From Pseudomonas palleroniana (GTDB lineage: Bacteria > Pseudomonadota > Gammaproteobacteria > Pseudomonadales > Pseudomonadaceae), in contig NZ_PYWX01000032.1 of NCBI RefSeq assembly GCF_003031675.1, forward strand, positions 1-64,000: a stretch of DNA of 64,000 bases, read 5' to 3'. Each line of letters starts with the position of its first letter. The stretch's first letter is position 1. Under the pieces are notes generated by a model, which searched no databases, was not told where the DNA came from, and worked only from the letters and a program-made list of their open reading frames with translations. Shown in pieces: positions 25,848 to 34,271 of the stretch. Position numbers and translations under genes: made by a program.

Positions 25848-26671
25848 TGCTCCGCTCCTTGACCGTTGAAGGTATCGCGCCACGCCAGGCAGCGCTTTTC
25901 CAGCGCCGCGAGCAGGCCATCGCTGACCTTCCCCAACAGCGCCAGTACGATGATCGCCGCCAGCACGATGTCCGGCCGTGAGGTTTCGCGCCCATCGCTG
26001 AGCAGGTAGCCCAAGCCCTTGGTGGCTGCGATCAGCTCAGCCGCCACCAGGAACATCCACGCCAGGCTCAAGCCGCTGCGCAAACCGGTAAACAAGCCGG
26101 GCAGGGCGGCGGGCAGGAGGATGCGGCGTACCAATCGGCGTCGACTGAAGCCATACATTTGGCCCACTTCCACCAGCTTGCGATCGATATCGCGAATGGC
26201 CGCGACGCCATTGAGGTACACCGGGAAGAACGCGCCAATCGCGATCAGCACAATCTTCGAGGTTTCATCGATACCTAGCCACAACAGCAGCAGCGGTACC
26301 CAGGCCAAGCTCGGGATCGAACGCAACCCGGCGAACGTCGGCTCCAGGTAAGCTTCGGCCTCACGGCTCAACCCTACCCAGGCGGCAAATACCAGGGCCA
26401 GCCCGGCGCCGATGGCAAAGCCCAGCAGCACGCGGCCCAGGCTGGCACTGATGTGCTTCCACAGCGCGCCCTCGGCCAGCTGCGTCAGGGTCACGGCAAT
26501 TTCGCTGGGCGCCGGCATCTGGTACGACGGCAACCAACCCACCCGCACGACCCCTTCCAGGATCAGCAGGATCAGCACCGGCAACACCAGGCCCTTGAGC
26601 CTGCGTGGCCAGGCGCTGCGGTTGATCACCTGCGGTGCCGTCAGCGGCAAAATCTGGGTCTTGCTGGTCAT
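25844..26671 (-). CDS. ABC transporter permease, SsuC/TauC type
   Basis: 275 residues, six membrane helices, with the EAA loop in YGFSRRRLVRRILLPAALPG near 180 and GLRSGLSLAWMFLVAAELIAATKGLGYLL, which is characteristic of the sulfonate/nitrate branch. It lies 10 bp after the binding-protein gene and overlaps the ATPase gene by 4 bp, so the three form one operon. Confidence 0.93.
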   Translation of the reverse strand: MTSKTQILPLTAPQVINRSAWPRRLKGLVLPVLILLILEGVVRVGWLPSYQMPAPSEIAVTLTQLAEGALWKHISASLGRVLLGFAIGAGLALVFAAWVGLSREAEAYLEPTFAGLRSIPSLAWVPLLLLWLGIDETSKIVLIAIGAFFPVYLNGVAAIRDIDRKLVEVGQMYGFSRRRLVRRILLPAALPGLFTGLRSGLSLAWMFLVAAELIAATKGLGYLLSDGRETSRPDIVLAAIIVLALLGKVSDGLLAALEKRCLAWRDTFNGQGAEQ

Positions 26672-26681
26672 CCCGCGCCCC

Positions 26682-27638
26682 TTATTGACTGAACGAGGTG
26701 TCGATCAACTGGTCGATCACCTGGTCCACGTTCACCCCGCGCCGCACCAGTTCTTCAGACACCAGGATCGGCGCCGCGGCCTTGGATGACACGACATCCT
26801 TGCTGCTCAGGAACGGTGTGCTCAAGTCGGTGCGCGACAGTTGCAACTTGGCCACTTCCAACGGCAAGCCCGACTCGTCGGCCAGCAGCTTGGCGAATTC
26901 ATCCGGGTGCTTCACGGCCCAGTCGCGGGCTTTCTCGTAGGCGCCGAGCACTTTGGTGATGGTCTGCGGATGCTCCTTGGCGAACGTCTCGGTAACGCTG
27001 ACCACGCCATAACTGTTGAAGTCCTTGTTGCGATAGAGCAGGCGCGAACCGGCCTGGATTTCACTGGCGGCCATATGCGGATCGAGACCGGCCCAGGCGT
27101 CGACGTCGCCTTTCTCCAGGGCGGTGCGGCCATCCGGGTGTTGCAGGTGCACCAATTCCACATCGTCCTTGTTCAGCCCGGCCTTTTGCAGGCTGCGCAG
27201 GGTGAACAGGTACGGGTCGGTACCCTTGGTGGCGGCGATTTTCTTGCCCTTGAGGTCGGTGAGATTTTTAAGCGGCGAGTCCTTGCGTACCACCAGGGCC
27301 GTCCATTCGGCGCGACTGTATACGTACACCGATTTGATCGGGCTGCCATTGGCGCGGCTCAACACCGCAGACAGGCTGGCGGAAGACGCGAAGTCGACGC
27401 CGCCGCTGTTGAGGTACTCCAGTGACCGGTTGCTACCCTGGCTCAATACCCAGCCGACCTTGGAGTTCGGCAAGGCCTGCTCCAGCCAGCCGAAATGCTT
27501 GAGCACCAGGCTGACGGGCGAATAGTAGGCGTAGTCGAGGTTGACTTGGGCCGGATCTGTCTCGGCGGCAAAGGCCTGGGGTTGCAGGCACAGCGCGAGG
27601 GCGAAGACGCCCAATAAGCGTTGGGTAATGGGTTTCAT
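26682..27638 (-). CDS. Aliphatic sulfonate-type ABC substrate-binding protein
   Basis: 318 residues from ATG 27638 (GGAGCGG 5 bases upstream); the longer frame at 27698 has no ribosome site. Signal peptide MKPITQRLLGVFALALCL ending at AFA, then the SsuA/TauA/NrtA fold: LKGKKIAATKGTDPYLFTLR near 125 and ALEKGDVDAWAGLDPHMA near 170. It captures a small sulfonate or related anion in the periplasm for the permease/ATPase downstream. No monooxygenase (SsuD/TauD) gene is linked, so the ligand stays open. Confidence 0.92.
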   Translation of the reverse strand: MKPITQRLLGVFALALCLQPQAFAAETDPAQVNLDYAYYSPVSLVLKHFGWLEQALPNSKVGWVLSQGSNRSLEYLNSGGVDFASSASLSAVLSRANGSPIKSVYVYSRAEWTALVVRKDSPLKNLTDLKGKKIAATKGTDPYLFTLRSLQKAGLNKDDVELVHLQHPDGRTALEKGDVDAWAGLDPHMAASEIQAGSRLLYRNKDFNSYGVVSVTETFAKEHPQTITKVLGAYEKARDWAVKHPDEFAKLLADESGLPLEVAKLQLSRTDLSTPFLSSKDVVSSKAAAPILVSEELVRRGVNVDQVIDQLIDTSFSQ

Positions 27639-27675
27639 GGAACCGCTCCGAAAGGCATGGGAAGGAGATTTTCTT

Positions 27676-27777
27676 ATGCTTAGAAAATTAGTCAGCATGT
27701 TCCATCATGCTTTTCGGGAATATGCAGTCTCTGTGCCAGCGGGTTCGGCAGCGTATTGGCGGGGGGTGGCGGGATGA
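27676..27777 (+). CDS. Possible small ORF, 33 aa
   Basis: ATG at 27676 follows GAAGGAG (27661-27667) with a 8-base gap and runs 33 codons to TGA at 27775-27777. The peptide begins MLRKLVSMFHHAFREYA and has no recognised domain. It lies in the divergent gap between the sulfonate-binding protein and Mop genes. The strong ribosome site is the only positive evidence; it may be spurious. The remaining 27778-27952 shows no gene. Confidence 0.28.
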   Translation: MLRKLVSMFHHAFREYAVSVPAGSAAYWRGVAG

Positions 27778-27952
27778 TTGCTGTGGTGAGAGGGGCAGAT
27801 TGTTGAATCACTGTTTGCTGGGCAACACCTCTTCATATGTCTAAGTGGAATAAATAAATAGTTATATATTCCTTTTGTGTTTTTCTCCGCTGCTGCATCT
27901 TGAGGGCCTGCGCATTCGTGCGGATTGACCCAACAGCTAAAGGAAAGCCGAC

Positions 27953-28168
27953 ATGACCATTAAAGCGATTAACGTGCGCAACCAGTTCAAGGGCGTGATC
28001 AAGGAAATACTGCAGGGTGAAGTGGTGTCCGAAATCGACGTGCAGACTGCATCCGGCATCGTCACTTCGGTGATCACCACCCGTTCGGTGCGTGATCTGG
28101 AGTTGAAGGTGGGCAGTGAGGTCATCGCTTTTGTGAAGTCGACGGAAGTGTCGATCGCCAAGCTCTGA
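27953..28168 (+). CDS. Molybdopterin-binding (Mop/TOBE domain) protein
   Basis: 71 residues, one Mop domain: RNQFKGVIKEILQGEVVSEIDV, then GIVTSVITTRSVRDL and KVGSEVIAFVKSTEVSIAKL, the standard molbindin pattern. Such proteins bind and store molybdate as hexamers in the cytoplasm. AGGA lies 9 bases before the ATG. It stands alone, followed by a hairpin repeat, and is upstream of no molybdate transporter in this window. Confidence 0.93.
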   Translation: MTIKAINVRNQFKGVIKEILQGEVVSEIDVQTASGIVTSVITTRSVRDLELKVGSEVIAFVKSTEVSIAKL

Positions 28169-28172
28169 CCGC

Positions 28173-28199
28173 GCGTTCCCACGCCTTGCGTGGGAACGC
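28173..28199. repeat. Palindromic repeat/terminator after mop
   Basis: gcgttcccacgc and gcgtgggaacgc form a perfect 12-bp stem with a 3-base loop directly after the mop stop. From general knowledge this CGTTCCCACGC type is a dispersed repeat of P. fluorescens-group genomes; here it also lies between two converging genes and probably stabilises or ends both transcripts. Confidence 0.7.
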
Positions 28200-28218
28200 C
28201 GCCCAGGCGCTCTGCGTG

Positions 28219-29364
28219 TCAGCGATGACGCAGGGCGCGCTCCATGCGTTGCACGCCTTCTTCCAGCATCGACCGTGGGCAACCGAAGTTAAGGCGTACG
28301 AATTGTTGGCTGTCATCGCCGAATTCGATCCCCGCACTCAAGCCGACCTTGGCCTGTTCCAGGAAGAATTGCTGCGGGTCGTCCAGGCCCAGGGCGCTGC
28401 AATCCAGCCAGGCCAGGAAGGTGCCTTGCGGGGCATGCATCACCACGCCTGGCAGGCGGGTTTGCACGGCGTCGAGCAGGTAGTCACGGTTGGCTTCCAG
28501 GTACTTGACCAAGGCCTCCAGCCATTCTGCGCATTCGCTGTAGGCGGCGCGGGTGGCTTCCAGGCCCAGGGGGCTGACGCTGTCGACCATGCCGCAACGC
28601 GCGTTGTTGAAGCGTTCGCGGATCTCGGCGTTCTGCACCACGGCAAAACAGGTCTTCAGGCCGGCCACGTTGTAGGCTTTGCTCGCCGACATCAACGTGA
28701 TGGTGCGCTGGGCAATCTCAGGGCTGAGGCTGGCGGTGGGGATGTGGCGGCGGCCGTCGAAGCACAGCTCGGCGTGGATTTCATCGCTGATGATCAACGC
28801 GCCATTTTCCAGGCAGGCGTTGGCCACGGCCAGCAGTTCTTCGCGGGGGAAGACTTTGCCGATCGGGTTATGCGGGTTGCTCAACAGCAGCGCGCCGGCA
28901 CCGTCCAGTGCCTTTTGCAGGGTCGCCAGCGGGGTGAGGTATTCAGCGCCGACCCGTTCAAACGGTACTTCGATGCGTGGCAGGTTCCAGTGGCCGGGTG
29001 CCAGGCGAATCGGGCGGTAGTTCGGGGTCTGCAGCACCACCGCCTGGCCCGGTTGCACAAAGGCGTGCAGCGCCATATTGAAGCCGGGTTCGACGCCGGG
29101 CAGGAACAGCAACTCCTCCGGCTGCACCCGCCAGGCGTACTTGGCCCACAGGTCGGCCACGATGGCTTCGCGCACATCCGGGCCGGCCACGCTGTAGCCC
29201 AGAACCTGCTGGTCCAGGCGCTGGTGCAAGGTGTGCAGCACGGCCGGTGGTGCGGCGATATCCATGTCGGCGATCCACATCGGCAACACGTCAGGCGGGT
29301 AACGGTTCCACTTGGTGCTGCCGGTGCCGAGGCGTGGGTGGATCGTGTCGAAATCAAAGCTCAT
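28219..29364 (-). CDS. PLP-dependent aminotransferase class I/II, PatB/MalY type (putative C-S lyase)
   Basis: 381 residues. The family pattern is clear: FDTIHPRLGTGSTKWN start, WIADMDIAAPPAV, SNPHNPIGKVF near 167, and the PLP Lys in TLMSASKAYNVAGLK near 228. PatB/MalY enzymes cleave cystathionine and other cysteine conjugates to a thiol, pyruvate and ammonia. It follows the flavin-reductase/GNAT/AhpD operon by 58 bp and may be transcribed with it. Substrate preference is unknown. Confidence 0.92.
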   Translation of the reverse strand: MSFDFDTIHPRLGTGSTKWNRYPPDVLPMWIADMDIAAPPAVLHTLHQRLDQQVLGYSVAGPDVREAIVADLWAKYAWRVQPEELLFLPGVEPGFNMALHAFVQPGQAVVLQTPNYRPIRLAPGHWNLPRIEVPFERVGAEYLTPLATLQKALDGAGALLLSNPHNPIGKVFPREELLAVANACLENGALIISDEIHAELCFDGRRHIPTASLSPEIAQRTITLMSASKAYNVAGLKTCFAVVQNAEIRERFNNARCGMVDSVSPLGLEATRAAYSECAEWLEALVKYLEANRDYLLDAVQTRLPGVVMHAPQGTFLAWLDCSALGLDDPQQFFLEQAKVGLSAGIEFGDDSQQFVRLNFGCPRSMLEEGVQRMERALRHR

Positions 29365-29422
29365 GGGCGGCTCGTATCAGGAAGGCGGGCAAACAATGGC
29401 GCCGATTCTAGCGCCATTAATT

Positions 29423-30016
29423 TTATAGGCCAGTGCTGATTGCCGCAGACAGTTGTTGGTGGGCCTGTTCCAGGGAGTGATTGACCGCTGCTTCACCGCG
29501 CACCATGGCCGGCAGGTAGGCAAAGTCCACCGAGCGAATGCCGATCGTCGCCAGGACGGTGGTCAGGTACGGCGTGAGAAAGTCCGGCTCGTGGCCTTTG
29601 CGCGCATTGCCGGAGCTGACCAGCACAAAGGTGCGCCGGTCGTGCAACAGGCCGACCTTTTCAAACTGCGGGCTGACCGTGAAGCTGCGATGGATGCGCA
29701 CCACATGGTCGATCCAGGCCTTGAGCGCTGCCGGCACGGTGAAGTTGTGTACCGGGGTGCACAGGATCAGCAGGTCGCAGGCTTCCAGTTCAACAATCAG
29801 CTGTTCCGACACTGCCGTCGCGTCGCCATTCAGGCCACCAGGCGTGGTCAGGGCATCAGCGTATTCGCGGGTCAGCGGCGGCAACGCCTGGCCGCCGTAG
29901 TCGCGTTCGGTGACCTCGGCCTGCGGCAGCAGGTCGCGCAGCAGGGCGCGGCCCAGTTTGAAGCCGTGTGCGGCTTTGCCATGGGGGCTGAAGCTGAGTA
30001 ACAGGGCACGGGTCAT
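29423..30016 (-). CDS. NAD(P)H-dependent FMN oxidoreductase, flavodoxin-like (AzoR/MdaB fold)
   Basis: 197 residues with the flavodoxin-like fold: LLLSFSPHGKAAHGFKLGRALL at the FMN phosphate loop, CTPVHNFTVPAALKAWIDHVVRI near 85-107 and the SSGNARKGHEPDF loop near 133. The PxxNFxxPAALKxWID pattern is shared with azoreductases. It overlaps the GNAT gene by 4 bases and belongs to the same operon as the AhpD-like gene. It probably reduces quinones or azo/nitro compounds. Confidence 0.88.
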   Translation of the reverse strand: MTRALLLSFSPHGKAAHGFKLGRALLRDLLPQAEVTERDYGGQALPPLTREYADALTTPGGLNGDATAVSEQLIVELEACDLLILCTPVHNFTVPAALKAWIDHVVRIHRSFTVSPQFEKVGLLHDRRTFVLVSSGNARKGHEPDFLTPYLTTVLATIGIRSVDFAYLPAMVRGEAAVNHSLEQAHQQLSAAISTGL

Positions 30017-30453
30017 GGGTTCAGATCCTGGGAGAAGTGCATGCCAAGCGGTAACAGGCCCTGGCGGAAGTAGAAGCGCTGGGCCAGGGCCATGTGCATG
30101 CCGGTGTCCAATACCAGGTAACGATAACCGCGTGCGCGGGTTTCTTCGCGCACGCGGTCCAGCAATTGTTCGCCGAGGCGACGACGTTGCAAGGCCGCAT
30201 CGACGACCAGATCGTCGACATAGATGAAGCGGCCATACAAGGTGTTTTCCGTCAGCCGGTAACCGATCAGGCCGATCACCTTACCTTGTTCTCGGGCGGC
30301 CAGCAGGTGGTAGCCGTTCTGCTGTTGGCGTTGGACCTGCTCGGCAAAGGTGACGGCATCCTTCAGGTGCGGGCGCAGTTGCTGCATTACCGCAAAGCTT
30401 GCGATGCAGTCGGCTTCAGTCTGCATCGGCACAAATTCGACCTGTTCATTCAT
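30013..30453 (-). CDS. GNAT-family N-acetyltransferase
   Basis: 146 residues. Acetyl-CoA binding motif A is QRRRLGEQLLDRVREETR near 90-107, preceded by YVDDLVVDAALQ, the usual strand-4 sequence. It overlaps the AhpD-like gene by 8 bases and the flavin reductase gene by 4, so it is the central gene of a three-gene operon controlled from the gap next to the MocR gene. Substrate unknown. Confidence 0.88.
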   Translation of the reverse strand: MNEQVEFVPMQTEADCIASFAVMQQLRPHLKDAVTFAEQVQRQQQNGYHLLAAREQGKVIGLIGYRLTENTLYGRFIYVDDLVVDAALQRRRLGEQLLDRVREETRARGYRYLVLDTGMHMALAQRFYFRQGLLPLGMHFSQDLNP

Positions 30454-30922
30454 GATCTTGATTCACCCGATGGGCTTTGACGGCGGCCGGCACCTTGCGA
30501 AAGCTGATGGCGACGCGGTTCAAGGCGTTCATCAGGGCGATCGCCAGGGTCAGGTCGGCCACTTCCTTGTCATTGAACAGCGCCGAGACCCTGGTGTAAT
30601 CGGCGTCCGGCACCTGGGTCTGCGCCACCTGGGTGACCACCTCGGCCCAGGCCAGGGCCGCACATTCACGCGGCGTGAACAGCGGTGAGGCCTCATGCCA
30701 GGCGGCGACCAGCATCAGCTTCTCCAGATCGATGCCCTGTTTGAGCAGGTCGCGGGAGTGGGAGTCCAGGCAATAGGCACAGCCGTTGAGTTGGGAAACC
30801 CGCAGGTACACCAGGTCAATCAACTCTTTCTCCAGGCCGCAGCCGTGGATGTAGCGGTGCACTGAACCGAGGGCACTGTAGCCCGCAGGAGCGGCTTGGG
30901 CGTAATCGAGTCGGTGTTTCAT
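30446..30922 (-). CDS. Carboxymuconolactone decarboxylase/AhpD-family protein
   Basis: 158 residues from ATG 30922. It has the AhpD core LRVSQLNGCAYCLDSHSRDLLK near 45-65, with the redox pair C-A-Y-C and the following His, as in alkylhydroperoxidase-like proteins. It is first in the operon with GNAT and flavin reductase genes, divergent from the MocR regulator. The likely role is peroxide or electrophile detoxification. Confidence 0.9.
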   Translation of the reverse strand: MKHRLDYAQAAPAGYSALGSVHRYIHGCGLEKELIDLVYLRVSQLNGCAYCLDSHSRDLLKQGIDLEKLMLVAAWHEASPLFTPRECAALAWAEVVTQVAQTQVPDADYTRVSALFNDKEVADLTLAIALMNALNRVAISFRKVPAAVKAHRVNQDHE

Positions 30923-30974
30923 GGGCGATCCTGTGTGGGGTAAGTGATGCGTCATTTTCAGTGGCTGACGGATC

Positions 30975-31044
30975 GCTCGACAGGGGCATGATTGGACAAG
31001 TGGGTTGGGACATGATCAGACTTCGCCGTGTATCCCTGTCGAGC
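30975..31044. promoter_or_regulatory. Inverted repeat operator between AhpD-like operon and MocR gene
   Basis: gctcgacaggg (30975-30985) and ccctgtcgagc (31034-31044) are perfect inverted copies 48 bases apart. They bracket the divergent promoter region, one copy 10 bases before the MocR start at 31054. MocR regulators bind paired sites upstream of their own and neighbouring genes, so this is a good candidate operator. TTGGAC between the arms could be a -35 element. Confidence 0.6.
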
Positions 31045-31053
31045 CCGCCCGTG

Positions 31054-32439
31054 ATGTCAGCCTTGCCCAAGTACCAGGAAATCTACCGGCGTTTTCGCTT
31101 GGCCATTGACCAGGGCCAGTTCGGCCCCGGTGACCGCGTGCCGTCCGTGCGCAGCTTGGCGCTGGAGCTCAAGGTGGCGCGGGGCACGGTGGAGACGGCC
31201 TATCAACTGCTGGTCAGCGAAGGTTTTTTTGAGGCCCGCGGTCAGGCGGGCACGGTGATAGCCGCGTCGCTGCCGACGGTGTCGGTCAAGCCGTTGCCGG
31301 TGGTTGAGCCTGTGGTACGCAGCCCCCTGGCCTTGCAGATGGGCCTGCCGGCCCTCGATGCCTTCCCGCGTAAGCTGTGGGCGCGGCTGGTGACCCAACA
31401 AGTGCGCCGCACCGATGCCGACAGCCTGGCGATGGGCGACGTGCGCGGCGCCCAGGCGCTGCGTGTGGCCATCGCCAACTACCTGGCGTTGTACCGCGGC
31501 GTGCAGTGCGCGCCACAGCAGGTATTTGTCTGCGCCGGTTATGCCGGATGCCTGACGCTGCTGTGCGATGCGCTGCAGATGGCAGGGCAACGCTGCTGGT
31601 TCGAAGACCCTGGCTACTTGCATGGGCGCCAACTGTTGACCCATTGCGGCGTGGAATTGGTGCCGGTGCCGGTCGACCGTGATGGCCTGGACGTAGCGCA
31701 GGGCATTCGACGCGACATGCAGGCGCGGCTGGCAGTGGTCACCCCGGCGCATCAAAGCCCGTTGGGTGTGGCTTTGAGCCGGGAGCGGCGGCAGGCCTTG
31801 CTGGCATGGGCCGGGGAGCAGGGCAGTTGGGTGGTCGAGGATGATTACGACAGTGAGTTTCGCTACCGGGGCCAACCGCTGGCGGCGCTCAAGAGCCAGG
31901 ATCACGATGACCGGGTCATCCATGCCGGGAGTTTCAGCAAGATGCTGTTTCCCGGGCTGCGCCTTGGCTACCTGGTGGTGCCCACCGCCCTGGTGGCGAC
32001 ATTTGAGCGCAGTGCCCAGGCGTTGCAGCAGCGCAGCGCGCAGTTATTGCAACTGACCACGGCAGACTTCCTGGAGCAGGGACATTTCACCCGGCATCTG
32101 AAGAAGATGCGCCAGTTATATGCGCAGCGGCATGGGTTGCTGGTCAACGCGTTGGCAGTGCATTGCGCGGGTCTTTTGCGGGTGGATGAGCAAGCTGGGG
32201 GGATTAATCTGCTGGTGCGCCTGGAAGTGGCGGTATCAGACCAGGCCGTGGCTGAGGCGGCGAGCGCGGCGGGCCTGGCAGTACAGGCGCTGTCGGTGTG
32301 GACCCTGGGCGCACATCGCGAGCAGGGCTTGTTGATGGGGTTCACGAATGTCGCCACGGCGCAACAAGCGTCGGAGCTGGCCTTGTTGCTGCGCGGCGTG
32401 ATCGAGTCGTCATCGTTCTGTGACCGACAAGTTCTGTAA
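31054..32439 (+). CDS. MocR-family regulator (GntR-type HTH plus aminotransferase-like domain)
   Basis: About 461 residues from ATG 31054 (MSALPKYQEIYRRFRLAI). An upstream in-frame GTG at 30961 would put the operator repeat inside the gene, and no ribosome site favours it. GntR winged helix: GDRVPSVRSLALELKVARGTVETAYQLL at about 27-54. C-terminal fold-type I domain with VVEDDYDSEFRYRG near 265 and the PLP Lys in HAGSFSKMLFPGLRLGY near 290. It probably senses PLP or an amino compound and controls the divergent AhpD-like operon. Confidence 0.9.
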   Translation: MSALPKYQEIYRRFRLAIDQGQFGPGDRVPSVRSLALELKVARGTVETAYQLLVSEGFFEARGQAGTVIAASLPTVSVKPLPVVEPVVRSPLALQMGLPALDAFPRKLWARLVTQQVRRTDADSLAMGDVRGAQALRVAIANYLALYRGVQCAPQQVFVCAGYAGCLTLLCDALQMAGQRCWFEDPGYLHGRQLLTHCGVELVPVPVDRDGLDVAQGIRRDMQARLAVVTPAHQSPLGVALSRERRQALLAWAGEQGSWVVEDDYDSEFRYRGQPLAALKSQDHDDRVIHAGSFSKMLFPGLRLGYLVVPTALVATFERSAQALQQRSAQLLQLTTADFLEQGHFTRHLKKMRQLYAQRHGLLVNALAVHCAGLLRVDEQAGGINLLVRLEVAVSDQAVAEAASAAGLAVQALSVWTLGAHREQGLLMGFTNVATAQQASELALLLRGVIESSSFCDRQVL

Positions 32440-32515
32440 TAAAAACGCCATTGCGCTGGGGATTAAAACCGGGAAGGGCTATTTTGGTGCACCTCAATAA
32501 CTAGAGTAGCCATGG

Positions 32516-34240
32516 ATGAAATACCAACCCTTCAGCCGTACTTTGATTGCTACTGCACTGGTGTTGACCGTCAGCGGTGTGCAAGCTGCGTCCCAGGCTC
32601 CGGTGGCCGGTGAAAATGGCATGGTGGTCACCGCCCAGCATTTGGCCACTCATGTGGGCGTGGATGTACTCAAGGCCGGCGGCAACGCGGTGGATGCGGC
32701 CGTTGCGGTCGGCTATGCGCTGGCGGTGGTGTACCCGGCGGCGGGCAATCTCGGCGGCGGCGGTTTCATGACCGTGCAACTGGCCGACGGGCGCAAGACC
32801 TTCCTCGACTTCCGCGAAAAAGCCCCCCTGGCGGCGACCGCCGACATGTACCTGGACAAAGATGGCAAGGTCATCGACGGCCTCAGTGCCAAGGGCCATT
32901 TGGCGGTCGGGGTCCCCGGCACCGTGTCCGGCATGGAGCTGGCGCTGAGCAAATACGGGACCCTCAAGCGCGCCCAGGTGATTGCCCCGGCGATCAAACT
33001 GGCCGAAAACGGCTTCGAACTGGAGCAGGGGGATATCGACCTGCTGCACACGGCCACCGGTGAATTCGAAAAAGACCCGGACCTGCACGGGATCTTCCTG
33101 CACAACGGCCAGCCGATGCAGGTCGGCCAGAAGCTGGTGCAGAAAGACCTGGCCAAGACTCTCAAGGAAATTTCCGCCAAGGGCAGCGACGGTTTCTATA
33201 AAGGCTGGGTCGCCAAGGCGCTGGTGGATTCCAGCCAGGCCGGCAAGGGCATCATCACCCAGGCCGACCTGGACAAATACAAGACCCGTGAACTGGCGCC
33301 CATCGAGTGCGATTACCGGGGTTACCACGTCGTCTCGGCGCCGCCGCCAAGCTCGGGGGGCGTGGTGATCTGCCAGATCATGAACATCCTCGAAGGCTAC
33401 CCGATGGCCGACCTCGGCTACCACTCGGCCCAGGGCCTGCACTACCAGATTGAAGCCATGCGCCACGCCTACGTGGACCGTAACAGCTACCTCGGCGACC
33501 CGGACTTCGTGAAGAACCCGATCGCCCACCTGCTGGACAAGGACTATGCCGCCAAGCTGCGTGCCGCCATCGACCCGCAGAAAGCCGGCGACTCCCAGGC
33601 GATCAAACCGGGCGTATCGCCCCATGAAGGCAACAACACCACGCACTATTCGATTGTCGACAAGTGGGGCAACGCGGTCTCGGTCACCTATACCCTCAAC
33701 GACTGGTTTGGTGCCGGCGTGATGGCGAGCAAAACCGGGGTGATCCTCAACGATGAAATGGACGACTTCACCGTCAAGGTCGGCGTGCCGAACATGTACG
33801 GCCTGGTCCAGGGCGAAGCCAACGCCATCGCGCCGGGCAAGGCGCCGCTGTCGTCGATGAGCCCGACCATCGTGACCAAGGATGGCAAGGCGGTGATGGT
33901 GGTGGGCACGCCGGGTGGCAGCCGTATCATCACGGCCACCTTGCTGACCATTCTCAATGTCATCGACTACAAGATGAACATTCAGGAGGCGGTGGATGCG
34001 CCACGTTTCCACCAGCAGTGGATGCCGCCAGCCACCAACCTGGAACGGTTTGCCGTAAGCCCCGATACCCAGAAGATCCTGGAAAGCTGGGGCCATCAGT
34101 TTGCGGGCCCTCAGGATGCCAACCACTTGGCGGCGATTCTGGTCGGCGCGCCTTCACTGGAGGGTAAGCCGGTGGGTAATAACCGCTTCTATGGGGCGAA
34201 TGATCCGCGTCGCAATACTGGCCTTTCACTGGGCTACTGA
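32516..34240 (+). CDS. ggt: Gamma-glutamyltransferase, periplasmic
   Basis: 574 residues, one precursor. Signal peptide MKYQPFSRTLIATALVLTVSGVQA. The protein hydrolyses or transfers the gamma-glutamyl group of glutathione and related compounds. The processing Thr that becomes the N-terminus of the small subunit lies in HEGNNTTHYSIVDKWGNAV near 380. The substrate loop has GDDF-like NDEMDDFTVKVGVPN, and the oxyanion motif PLSSMSPTIV near 443 is present. The MocR gene lies 76 bp upstream on the same strand. Downstream is a large repeat block. Confidence 0.95.
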   Translation: MKYQPFSRTLIATALVLTVSGVQAASQAPVAGENGMVVTAQHLATHVGVDVLKAGGNAVDAAVAVGYALAVVYPAAGNLGGGGFMTVQLADGRKTFLDFREKAPLAATADMYLDKDGKVIDGLSAKGHLAVGVPGTVSGMELALSKYGTLKRAQVIAPAIKLAENGFELEQGDIDLLHTATGEFEKDPDLHGIFLHNGQPMQVGQKLVQKDLAKTLKEISAKGSDGFYKGWVAKALVDSSQAGKGIITQADLDKYKTRELAPIECDYRGYHVVSAPPPSSGGVVICQIMNILEGYPMADLGYHSAQGLHYQIEAMRHAYVDRNSYLGDPDFVKNPIAHLLDKDYAAKLRAAIDPQKAGDSQAIKPGVSPHEGNNTTHYSIVDKWGNAVSVTYTLNDWFGAGVMASKTGVILNDEMDDFTVKVGVPNMYGLVQGEANAIAPGKAPLSSMSPTIVTKDGKAVMVVGTPGGSRIITATLLTILNVIDYKMNIQEAVDAPRFHQQWMPPATNLERFAVSPDTQKILESWGHQFAGPQDANHLAAILVGAPSLEGKPVGNNRFYGANDPRRNTGLSLGY

Positions 34241-34271
34241 TCACATCGCAACACCTGCCTGTTAGTGGGCT

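Noticed and set aside
30961..31053. Longer MocR N-terminus from GTG 30961
   Set aside because: It would place the perfect inverted repeat inside the coding region and adds residues outside the GntR domain; no ribosome site supports it.
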